DNA of 53,265 nt from CAYZXT01 sp964482515 (GTDB taxonomy: Bacteria; Elusimicrobiota; Elusimicrobia; FEN-1173): contig CAYZXT010000017.1 of the NCBI GenBank assembly GCA_964482515.1, positions 1 through 53,265 on the forward strand, written 5' to 3'. Below are positions 25,474-32,584 of the stretch, one piece after another. The notes beneath the pieces were generated by a model. The model saw nothing but the letters and a program-made list of their open reading frames with translations. It searched no databases and was not told where the DNA came from. A program made the position numbers and the translations under genes. Within the stretch, counting starts at the first letter, position 1; the number at the start of each line of letters is the position of its first letter.

Positions 25474-26382
25474 TCAAGCCCTGGGGTGGGATTTTTCGTA
25501 GACCTTGCGAAGCTGCTCGACGGTAACGTGGGTATAGATTTGCGTGGTGGATAAATTTTTGTGGCCGAGCATCTCCTGGACGGAGCGCAGGTCGCAGCCC
25601 CGGTTCAACAGGTGAGTCGCGAAGGAATGCCGCAGCATGTGGGGGTGCACGTGGTGAGTCAGGGCCGCGCGCCGGGCCCAGGCGTTGAAGATGTTCCAGA
25701 CCGAACGGACCGTCAACCGTCCGCCGCGCGGATTGACGAAGAGGGGCCGAGCCGAGCCGCCGGGCCGCGCGAAGGGGTCCTCGCCGCGCAGTTTTAAATA
25801 ATCGCGCAATGCCGACAAAGCGCCCTCTCCCGCCGGGATCAGCCGCTCCTTCCCGCCTTTCCCCATCACCTTCACCAAACCGTTCCAAAAATCCACGTCG
25901 TCCTTGTTCAAGACCGCCAGCTCCCCCACCCGCAGGCCCGCCGAGTAGAGCAGTTCCAGGACCGCGCGGTCGCGCGCCGCGGGCAGAGGCTTCTGCCCCA
26001 GAGCCGGCGTGGACATCAGCTTCTCGATGTCGCTCTCCGACAGGAACGCGGGGACTTTCTTCTCCCGCTTGGGAACGCTCAGGGTCAGGAACGGGTTTAC
26101 GGTAATGAACTTCTCGCGCTGGAGGAAATGGAACAGGGAGCGGAGAGAGGCATGTTTGCGAATCAGGGTTGAGCGTTCCGGATAGAGTTCCTGGAGGTGC
26201 GCTAAATAGGATCGGAGCAGGAGCCGGTCGCAATTCTGAATGGAAACGGCGGGATGCTTTTTTTTGAGGTAGTCGGCGAAGGCGTTCAGGTCGGAGACGT
26301 AAGCCCGCAGGGTTTCCCGGGAAGCGTTTCGCTCCCCCCGCAGATACATGAGAAAGCGTTGTACGGCTTCAGCGATATCCAA
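25474..26382 (-). CDS. xerC: Tyrosine recombinase XerC/XerD
   Basis: A 302-residue site-specific recombinase that resolves chromosome dimers at dif during cell division. The SAM-like core-binding domain is at residues 1-90. The catalytic set is complete: Arg151 (AGLRVGEL), Lys175 (MGKGGKER), His248 and Arg251 (HPHMLRHSFATHLL), His274 (MLGHKNLSTT) and nucleophile Tyr283 (QIYTHV). The start is TTG at 26382, 6 nt after topA, with no later start that preserves the N-terminal domain. Linkage to topA and dprA is common in bacteria and argues for the housekeeping Xer rather than a phage or integron integrase. XerC versus XerD cannot be settled without an alignment. Confidence 0.9.
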   Translation of the reverse strand: MDIAEAVQRFLMYLRGERNASRETLRAYVSDLNAFADYLKKKHPAVSIQNCDRLLLRSYLAHLQELYPERSTLIRKHASLRSLFHFLQREKFITVNPFLTLSVPKREKKVPAFLSESDIEKLMSTPALGQKPLPAARDRAVLELLYSAGLRVGELAVLNKDDVDFWNGLVKVMGKGGKERLIPAGEGALSALRDYLKLRGEDPFARPGGSARPLFVNPRGGRLTVRSVWNIFNAWARRAALTHHVHPHMLRHSFATHLLNRGCDLRSVQEMLGHKNLSTTQIYTHVTVEQLRKVYEKSHPRA

Positions 26383-26388
26383 AAACGT

Positions 26389-28689
26389 CTAGGCCGCGGA
26401 GGCGTCTGCCTCGGGGTTCATTTTCTTGGACCTCTTTTTGCCTTTGCTTTTTGAAGCGGACGCGAAGGGGATAAGCTTTGTCGCCAAGGTCGCGCGCCAG
26501 TCATCGCCGAGGGAGACCGTCTTCAATCCCTCGGGGAATTTCTTGATGTTGCGGCAGCGGGGAAAACCCGGGCAGGCGAGGAACGGCCCGCGCTTTCCCA
26601 CGCGCTTCAGGAAGGGACGCCCGCATTTTTCGCATTTCACGTCCGTCAATTCCGGGTCGGGCCGGACGATCTTATGGCCTTCCCGATCCACGGAAAACGT
26701 CGTCTTGCAAGCCGGATAACCCGTGCAGGCGAGGAAGCGCGTGCGGCCGCGGACCTTCATCACCATGGGCTTCCCGCAACGGGTGCATATCTCGGAGGTT
26801 TCCTGGGGGACGACCTTCTCGCCGTCTTTGTTGATGGCGATGGTGGTGCGGCAGAGCGGGTAGGTGGAGCAAGCCAGGTAGCGGCCGAAGCGGTTCTCGC
26901 GCAGCACCATCGGCTTTCCGCACTTCGCGCAGATCTCACTGGTGGGCTGCGGCTTCACTTCCACCAACTTCATGGCTTTTTCCGCCCTCGCCAGTTCCTT
27001 GGAGAATGGTCCGTAAAAATCCTTGAGAACGGCTCGCCAGTCCTGGGTGTCCTCGGCCACGGCGTCCAGAGTGTCTTCCATCTTGGCCGTGAAGTTCGTG
27101 TCCACGATCTCGGGAAAATGCACGCTCAATTGCTCGTCCACGACCTTCCCGAGTTCCGTCGGGAAAAAGCGCCGCTCCTCCAGCCGCACGTAGCCCCGCT
27201 CCAGAATCGTCTGGATGATGGGCGCGTAGGTGGAGGGCCGGCCGATGCCGTGCTCTTCCAGCGATTTCACCAGGCTCGCCTCGTTGAAACGCGGCGGCGG
27301 CTCCGTGAAATGTTGGTCCGGCGAAAGCTTCTTCAAATCAAGGATGTCGCCCACCTTAAGGGGCGGCAACACGGCGGCGTTATCGTCGTCTTCGCCCTTG
27401 GCGCCGTTCTCCTCGGCCACCTCGCCGTAAACCGCCAGGTAACCGGCGAACTTGAGCGTGCGGCCGGTAGCGCGGAACACATAGGAAGAGGCGGAAATAT
27501 CCACAGTCATGGTGTCATAGATCGCGTCCGCCATCTGGCTGCCCATGAAGCGCTGCCAGATCAGCTCATAAAGCTTGAATTGCTCGGGCGAGAGAAATTC
27601 CTTGATCGATTCCGGCGTGCGGGACGGCTGCGTGGGCCGGATCGCCTCGTGAGCTTCCTGGGCGCGCTTGCTCTTGGTCTTGTAGACGCGGGGGTGCGCC
27701 GGGAGATGGTCCTTGCCGTAGGTTTTCTTCACCCATTCCACGGCCTCGTCCTGGGCTTCCTTGGCCACCTGGACGGAATCGGTACGCATGTAGGTGATGA
27801 GACCCACGGCGCCGTCGCCGCCGACGTCCACGCCTTCGTACAGCTGCTGCGCCACCATCATGGTGCGCGACGCGGAGAAGTGCAAACGGCGGGAGGAATC
27901 CTGCTGCAGAGAGGCGGTGGTGAAAGGCGGCGCGGGGGAACGGCGGCGTTCCTTCGGATCGACTGTCTTGACCCGGTAGGTCGCCTTCTCCAGTTTCTTG
28001 AGGACCTGGTCCACCGGGTCCTTGGCGCGAAACGCGAACTTATCGAACTTTTTTTCGCCTTCGGCGAAGAGTGCCGCCTCGAAGGATTGGCCCTTTTTGT
28101 CGAGCAGCGCGGTCAGCGTCCAATATTCTTCGGGAATGAATTTCAGGATCTCCGCCTCCCGCTGGCAGATGAGGTGCACAGCCACGGACTGCACGCGGCC
28201 CGCGGACAGCCCGCGGCGGACTTTTTTCCAAAGCAACGGCGAAAGCTTATAACCCACCAACCGGTCCAGAACGCGGCGTGCCGTCTGGGCGTTCACCAAG
28301 GCGTCGTCGATGTCGCGGGGATGGGCCATGGCGTCCTTGATGGCGGACTTGGTGATTTCATGGAAAGTGATGCGCTTGGCCTTCTTACTGAGGTTCAACA
28401 GCTCGGACAGATGCCAGGCGATGGCTTCCCCCTCGCGGTCATAGTCCGTGGCGAGGTAGACGACGTCCGCCTGTTTGGCCAAACGAGTCAATTCGGGTAG
28501 GATTTTTTTCGCCTTCGGCAGGGGAAGGTATTTGGGGTCGAAATCGTGGTCCACGTCCACGCCCAGTTCCTTGGCGGGCAGGTCGCGGATGTGTCCGAAG
28601 GAACTTTTGATGACGTAGTCCCTCCCGAGCATTTTGCCGATGGTTTTCTCCTTCGTCGGCGACTCCACGATGAGCAATATTTTAGCCAT
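26389..28689 (-). CDS. topA: DNA topoisomerase I
   Basis: Type IA topoisomerase that relaxes negative supercoils. The TOPRIM domain starts at residue 1 (KILLIVESPTKEKTIGKML, Glu9 and the DYDREGEAIAWHLSEL acidic triad near 95). The active-site tyrosine lies in GLITYMRTDS near residue 300. Three C-terminal four-cysteine zinc ribbons begin near residues 580, 630 and 680 (CAKCGKPM, CTRCGKPM, CEKCGRPF). A basic tail follows. Length 766 is normal. AGGGGAG lies 7 nt before the ATG. It is downstream of dprA by 27 nt and followed by xerC after 6 nt, a widely conserved DNA-maintenance cluster. Confidence 0.97.
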   Translation of the reverse strand: MAKILLIVESPTKEKTIGKMLGRDYVIKSSFGHIRDLPAKELGVDVDHDFDPKYLPLPKAKKILPELTRLAKQADVVYLATDYDREGEAIAWHLSELLNLSKKAKRITFHEITKSAIKDAMAHPRDIDDALVNAQTARRVLDRLVGYKLSPLLWKKVRRGLSAGRVQSVAVHLICQREAEILKFIPEEYWTLTALLDKKGQSFEAALFAEGEKKFDKFAFRAKDPVDQVLKKLEKATYRVKTVDPKERRRSPAPPFTTASLQQDSSRRLHFSASRTMMVAQQLYEGVDVGGDGAVGLITYMRTDSVQVAKEAQDEAVEWVKKTYGKDHLPAHPRVYKTKSKRAQEAHEAIRPTQPSRTPESIKEFLSPEQFKLYELIWQRFMGSQMADAIYDTMTVDISASSYVFRATGRTLKFAGYLAVYGEVAEENGAKGEDDDNAAVLPPLKVGDILDLKKLSPDQHFTEPPPRFNEASLVKSLEEHGIGRPSTYAPIIQTILERGYVRLEERRFFPTELGKVVDEQLSVHFPEIVDTNFTAKMEDTLDAVAEDTQDWRAVLKDFYGPFSKELARAEKAMKLVEVKPQPTSEICAKCGKPMVLRENRFGRYLACSTYPLCRTTIAINKDGEKVVPQETSEICTRCGKPMVMKVRGRTRFLACTGYPACKTTFSVDREGHKIVRPDPELTDVKCEKCGRPFLKRVGKRGPFLACPGFPRCRNIKKFPEGLKTVSLGDDWRATLATKLIPFASASKSKGKKRSKKMNPEADASAA

Positions 28690-28716
28690 GTTGACTCCCC
28701 TTGAGATGCGAAAAAA

Positions 28717-29835
28717 TCAAACGTTTTTTATGTACGCGTTTCCCGGCGTCAAACGGGTCAGTCCCTTCAACTCCAAATTCAGCAAAGCCGCGGCGACGGT
28801 CCCCGTCTCCAAACCCAACTGAGCCGTCAAATCGTCCGCGTGCGTCGGCTCCAGGCTCAACAACGACAAAACTTTCTTTTCTTCCGCGCTCAGCGCCGGC
28901 GGCCGTTTCCGGACCGCGGGGCGGGTTTTTCCCGTCAAGTTCTTGAAGACGGACAGCTCTTCGAAAAGGTCTTCCACGCTTTCCAGGAGCCTCGCCCCTT
29001 GCTTCAGCAGCCGGTGGGGCCCGCGGCTCCCCTGGGAAAAGATGGGACCGGGCACGGCGAAGACCTCGCGCCCCTGCTCCGCGGCCAGGCGGGCTGTGAT
29101 CAAGGCGCCCGAGGCCTCCTGGGCTTCGGCTACGACCACGGCCAACGACATCCCGGATATAAGGCGGTTGCGCCTCGGAAAGTTCCCCGCCTCCGGGGCC
29201 CGCGTCATCGGATACTCGCTGATGACCGCGCCGTTATCGCCGATTTTCTCAAAGAGCGGGCGGTTCTCGTTCGGGTAAAACTCGTCGAACCCGCTGCCCA
29301 AAATCCCGATGGTCCGGCCTTTGTTCTTAAGGGCGGAAACGTGGGCCGCCGTATCGATCCCCCGGGCAAGCCCGCTGACGACAGTGATACCGCTCTTGGC
29401 CAGGTCCCGCGCGACGCTTTCCGCCACGGCGCGTCCGTAGGCCGTGGCCCCGCGGGCGCCAACGATCGCCACCGAAAGAGCGTCCCTGGGCGAAAGACTT
29501 CCCCTAATATATAGGAGGAAGGGAGGGTCCGCCAGTATTTTCAAAGATTCGGGGTATTCCTCGTCCTCTTGAACGAGGGTCCGCGCGCCGTAACGCTCCA
29601 ACAGCACGAGTTCTTTTTCCAGGTGTTCCCCGGCGGCGCGGAGACCGTCGCAAATCCGACCGCGCATCTCCCGCGTCAGGCCCTGAACGGTCTCCCAATC
29701 CACGGGCGACGCCTTCACCGCGGCGGCCGCGCTTCCGAACCGGTCCATGATCTTCTTGAAGCGTACCGGCCCAACCTCCGACACCATGTTTAAAAGAACG
29801 CGCGCGTGACGCTCATCCGTCGAAATGGCCTTCAT
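28717..29835 (-). CDS. dprA: DNA-processing protein DprA (Smf)
   Basis: Loads RecA on incoming single-stranded DNA during natural transformation and protects it. The N-terminal HhH/SAM-like part (1-100) is followed by the Rossmann-like domain: SVAIVGARGATAYGRAVAE near 122, SGLARGIDTAAH near 153, GILGSGFDEFYPNENR near 176, SEYPM near 209 and NRLISGMSLAVVVVEA-like helix near 222. A winged-helix C-terminal domain (about 310-372) completes the full-length form of 372 residues. GGGGGG lies before the ATG. It opens the dprA-topA-xerC unit, directly downstream of a terminator. Presence of dprA alone does not prove competence. Confidence 0.95.
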   Translation of the reverse strand: MKAISTDERHARVLLNMVSEVGPVRFKKIMDRFGSAAAAVKASPVDWETVQGLTREMRGRICDGLRAAGEHLEKELVLLERYGARTLVQEDEEYPESLKILADPPFLLYIRGSLSPRDALSVAIVGARGATAYGRAVAESVARDLAKSGITVVSGLARGIDTAAHVSALKNKGRTIGILGSGFDEFYPNENRPLFEKIGDNGAVISEYPMTRAPEAGNFPRRNRLISGMSLAVVVAEAQEASGALITARLAAEQGREVFAVPGPIFSQGSRGPHRLLKQGARLLESVEDLFEELSVFKNLTGKTRPAVRKRPPALSAEEKKVLSLLSLEPTHADDLTAQLGLETGTVAAALLNLELKGLTRLTPGNAYIKNV

Positions 29836-29864
29836 GGATCCCCCCTTGAACAGAATCTCTTGAG

Positions 29865-29893
29865 AAAAAAACGTCCCGCGCGTGCACGCGGGA
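29865..29893 (-). terminator. Rho-independent terminator after the TPR gene
   Basis: Stem TCCCGCG (29874-29880) with CGCGGGA (29887-29893), 6-nt loop. Read on the minus strand it is followed by CG and seven T. It separates the LysM-TPR unit from dprA. Confidence 0.8.
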
Positions 29894-29919
29894 GCGGGGG
29901 TGGATCGTTTGCGGAAAAC

Positions 29920-30303
29920 CTAACGCGCCTTCAACATCTCTACGTTGTTCCGGACGGAAGTATCGTAATGGCTGTTGGGATACTTCTCCAAAAACTTCAC
30001 ATATTCGTCCATGGATTGGCGATAAAGCTTCATGCGCTCGTAGGAGGAGGCCACGCCGTACTGAGCCTCCAGCCCGTAGCGGGATTTGGGATAGCGGTCC
30101 GCCACCCGCCGGTAATATTCCAAAGCGTCCTTGTCATCGTTGAGGATTTCGTTGGCGCGCCCAAGATAGAACAAGGCGGTGGCCGTCCCCCTCCGGCCGG
30201 GATGGGCGTCCGTCATCGCCAGGAACCTGCCGGTCGACACGAAGTCATTCAACCAGAAAACGAACACGACAATCGCCAAAAAAAAGAGCAGCGTACGGCT
30301 CAT
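29920..30303 (-). CDS. Small membrane-anchored TPR protein
   Basis: A 127-residue protein with an N-terminal membrane anchor or uncleaved signal (residues 4-20, LLFFLAIVVFVFWLNDF) and two to three tetratricopeptide helices: ALFYLGRANEILNDDKDALE, YYRRVADRYPKSRYGLEAQ and MDEYVKFLEKYPNSHYD, each with the Tyr-Pro spacing seen in YbgF/BamD-type TPRs. It probably sits in the periplasmic face of the inner membrane as an adaptor. It starts 6 nt after the LysM gene in the same unit, so the two may work together at the cell wall. No specific function can be given. Confidence 0.75.
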   Translation of the reverse strand: MSRTLLFFLAIVVFVFWLNDFVSTGRFLAMTDAHPGRRGTATALFYLGRANEILNDDKDALEYYRRVADRYPKSRYGLEAQYGVASSYERMKLYRQSMDEYVKFLEKYPNSHYDTSVRNNVEMLKAR

Positions 30304-30309
30304 AGAGAA

Positions 30310-31215
30310 CTACTCGTCGAGGCTGACAAAGTCTCCCACGCGGACAGGGCCCTCGGAGTTCATGATCACCGCCGTGGCCGTATTGTCCGTCACTTCCTGA
30401 GTGATCTCCAACAAGCCAAGCCGGTTGATCGCGTATCCCATTTTGTCTCCCGTGTGCGGGTCACGGATCAGGCGTCCACGGCGGTAAACGGTGCCGCGCA
30501 TCTTGGCCTTCACGCCGTTGGCCGCGCCGATGTTCAAATACACGACGTCGCCCTGGCCCAAAAGTATTTTATGGTCCTGGTCGCCCACGATCTTGCCGGA
30601 GCCTTCCCAGTCTTCTTCCGTGAGGAACGTTCCGGTTTTATAGGCCCCGCGTGCTTTTGCCGTCTTTTTGACGATTGCCGGAGGAACGGCCTCTTCCTGG
30701 ACGGGCTCGGCTTCCGCTTCCTCTACTTTCTCCTCCGTCGCGGCGGGGGCTTCGGCTTTCGCCGGTTCCGGGGTCGTCGCGGCGGCGGATTCCTGCTCTG
30801 CGGCGGGGGCCTCGGCCGGCTCTTCCTCAGCGGGCTCTTCCGCCTTTGCTGCGGGCGCGGAGGAAGCGGTTTTGCCTGGGATGACGAATTTCTGGTCAGG
30901 GAAGATCAGGTCCGGATTATCGATCTGGTTCTTGTTCGCGTCCCATATTCTCTTCCAATCATAGGGGTTATTGTAAAAACTGCCGGCCATTCCCCAAAGC
31001 GTTTCGCCCTTGACCACCACGTGGGCGGCGGAGTCGTCGGGAGCGGCGGTTTGGGCCGGCGCCGGCGTTTGTTTCTCAACAGGGGCGGCCCCGGCGGATG
31101 AAGCGGGAGCGGACGCCGTTCTGTCGGCCTTCTTCGCCTGTTCATCCGTCCAAGAATTGGCCTGGGCCAAGGAGGCACCCAAAACCATAAAACCGACAAC
31201 GCGCAGGAATTTCAT
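30310..31215 (-). CDS. Secreted LysM-domain protein
   Basis: A 301-residue exported protein with a signal peptide (residues 1-20, FLRVVGFMVLGASLAQA). A peptidoglycan-binding LysM domain at about 65-113 (HVVVKGETLWGMAGSF and then PDLIFPDQKFVIP) is followed by a low-complexity Ala/Glu/Pro linker (114-185). A C-terminal domain (about 195-301) of beta character contains GDVVYLNIGAANGVK and VGDFVSLDE, as in LysM proteins found in Deltaproteobacteria and Elusimicrobia. The frame opens at 31236, but ATG 31215 is preferred because GGGAGG lies 5 nt before it. A strong promoter lies upstream. Likely a wall-associated structural or sensing protein. Confidence 0.82.
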   Translation of the reverse strand: MKFLRVVGFMVLGASLAQANSWTDEQAKKADRTASAPASSAGAAPVEKQTPAPAQTAAPDDSAAHVVVKGETLWGMAGSFYNNPYDWKRIWDANKNQIDNPDLIFPDQKFVIPGKTASSAPAAKAEEPAEEEPAEAPAAEQESAAATTPEPAKAEAPAATEEKVEEAEAEPVQEEAVPPAIVKKTAKARGAYKTGTFLTEEDWEGSGKIVGDQDHKILLGQGDVVYLNIGAANGVKAKMRGTVYRRGRLIRDPHTGDKMGYAINRLGLLEITQEVTDNTATAVIMNSEGPVRVGDFVSLDE

Positions 31216-31330
31216 TTTTCCTCCCAGGACTGTCATACCATCGGCCGATTATTGATATCGCGCGCCTTCGGCCGACACGCGAGCAATGAAGATTCGATTT
31301 GAAAATACGCCACAAGGCCTCTGATTCAGT

Positions 31331-31359
31331 TTTATAAATCAAAAAACCACTTCTGTCAA
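31331..31359 (-). promoter_or_regulatory. Near-consensus sigma70-type promoter of the LysM-TPR unit
   Basis: Minus-strand TTGACA (31359-31354), a perfect -35, and TATAAA (31336-31331) are exactly 17 nt apart. This is the best promoter in the window. The predicted leader is about 110 nt. The rest of the 31216-31462 gap holds no further clear feature. Confidence 0.75.
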
Positions 31360-31462
31360 GAGTTTGTATAAAACTCCCCTGCTTTTATTTTATTCGGAAA
31401 AATGGCAAAATTCAGCCGTTGGACGAGATTTTCGCTCACTGAGCCCCGGCAGGACATTCCCC

Positions 31463-32569
31463 ATGAAAATTTTGCACGTCACTGAGAGCCGCAGCTGGAG
31501 CGGCGGCACGGTACAACTTTGGAAGCTTTGCGAAGCCCTGAAAAACGCCGGACACGGCGTGGCCCTGTTCTGCCCCCCCGAGGCGGAGCTGCTCAAGCAC
31601 GCCGGAGGAAGCGGGGTCGACCTCTCGGTCTGCCGGATGCGGCAGGACTACGACATCACCGCCGCCCGCGCGCTCGCCGCGGCCATCCGCCGCTTTCAAC
31701 CCGACGTGGTCCACGCCCATCACCCGCGGGCCCACGCCCTGACCCTGGCCGCCAGTTTTTTTACCCCCATCCCCCGCCTCGTGGTTTCACGCCGCGTCTC
31801 TTTCCCTCTCAATAAATGGAACTTGTTCAGCCAATGGAAATACCGCACGCCCCGGGTCCACCGGTTCGTGGCGGTCTCGGACGACATCAGGCGCGTGCTG
31901 GCCGCGGGCGGAGTGCCTGCGGAGAAGATCGACGTGATCCACAGCGGCGTGGACGTGGAAAAATTTACCCCGCGCCCGCCGGTAGAAAAACTGCGCGCCG
32001 CGCTCCAACTGCCCGCGGACAAACCCGTGGTGGGCAGCCTCACCCATTTCAGCTGGTGGAAGGGACAGACGTTTTTTCTGGAAGCGGCCGCCGAGGTGTT
32101 GAAGGCGGGATTGAACGCTCATTTCCTATTGGTCGGGAAGGACACGGACGGTCCCGCAGCCCGCGCCAAAGTCTCGGAGCTGGGCATTGAAAAGTACGTG
32201 ACCCTGGCCGGGTTCCGGACGGACATGCCTGAAGTGCTTTCGCTCCTGTCCATCAGCGTGCTGTCGTCCCTCGCCGGGGAAGGGTTTTCCGGCGTGCTCC
32301 GCGAGTCCATGGCCATGAACGTGCCGGTCGTCGCCACCGATGTGGGCGGCAACCGGGAGCTGGTTCTGGAGGGAAAGACCGGCCTGATCGTCCCGCCCCG
32401 CGACGCCGCCGCGATGGCCCGCGCCATCGGCCGCCTGCTGAAAGACCGGGCGCAGGCGGAAGCCTTCGCCGCCGCCGCGGGCGAAAAAGTCCGCCGCCTC
32501 TACTCGGTCGAAGCCATGGTGGACAAAACCGTCCGGCTTTACGAAAGTCTGATCGCCGGGCCGCGCTGA
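31463..32569 (+). CDS. Glycosyltransferase family 4 (GT-B fold)
   Basis: A 368-residue retaining glycosyltransferase. The N-terminal lobe begins MKILHVTESRSWSGGTVQL with the donor-side glycine loop; VVHAHHPRAHAL near 90 is the usual middle motif. The C-terminal lobe holds GSLTHFSWWKGQTFFLEA (about 193) and the EX7E region around ESMAMNVPVVATDVGGNRE (about 284-302). It probably adds a sugar to lipopolysaccharide or another surface glycan in the cytosol. The frame is open to 31364, but ATG 31463 gives the standard N-terminus and has AGGAC 8 nt before it. The neighbouring genes (mgtA, two barrels) do not indicate a glycan cluster. Confidence 0.88.
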   Translation: MKILHVTESRSWSGGTVQLWKLCEALKNAGHGVALFCPPEAELLKHAGGSGVDLSVCRMRQDYDITAARALAAAIRRFQPDVVHAHHPRAHALTLAASFFTPIPRLVVSRRVSFPLNKWNLFSQWKYRTPRVHRFVAVSDDIRRVLAAGGVPAEKIDVIHSGVDVEKFTPRPPVEKLRAALQLPADKPVVGSLTHFSWWKGQTFFLEAAAEVLKAGLNAHFLLVGKDTDGPAARAKVSELGIEKYVTLAGFRTDMPEVLSLLSISVLSSLAGEGFSGVLRESMAMNVPVVATDVGGNRELVLEGKTGLIVPPRDAAAMARAIGRLLKDRAQAEAFAAAAGEKVRRLYSVEAMVDKTVRLYESLIAGPR

Positions 32570-32584
32570 CCGCCGAACTCCCCC

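Noticed and set aside
25474..26382. The tyrosine recombinase as sign of a mobile element
   Set aside because: Its position in dprA-topA-xerC and the absence of att-like repeats, phage or cassette genes point to the housekeeping Xer enzyme.
26674..28500. A 608-codon plus-strand frame opposite topA
   Set aside because: It is fully antisense to a gene with unmistakable topoisomerase motifs and has the composition of a shadow frame.
32570..32584. An Mg2+-sensing leader before mgtA
   Set aside because: Only 15 nt separate mgtA from the preceding gene, too short for any such element.
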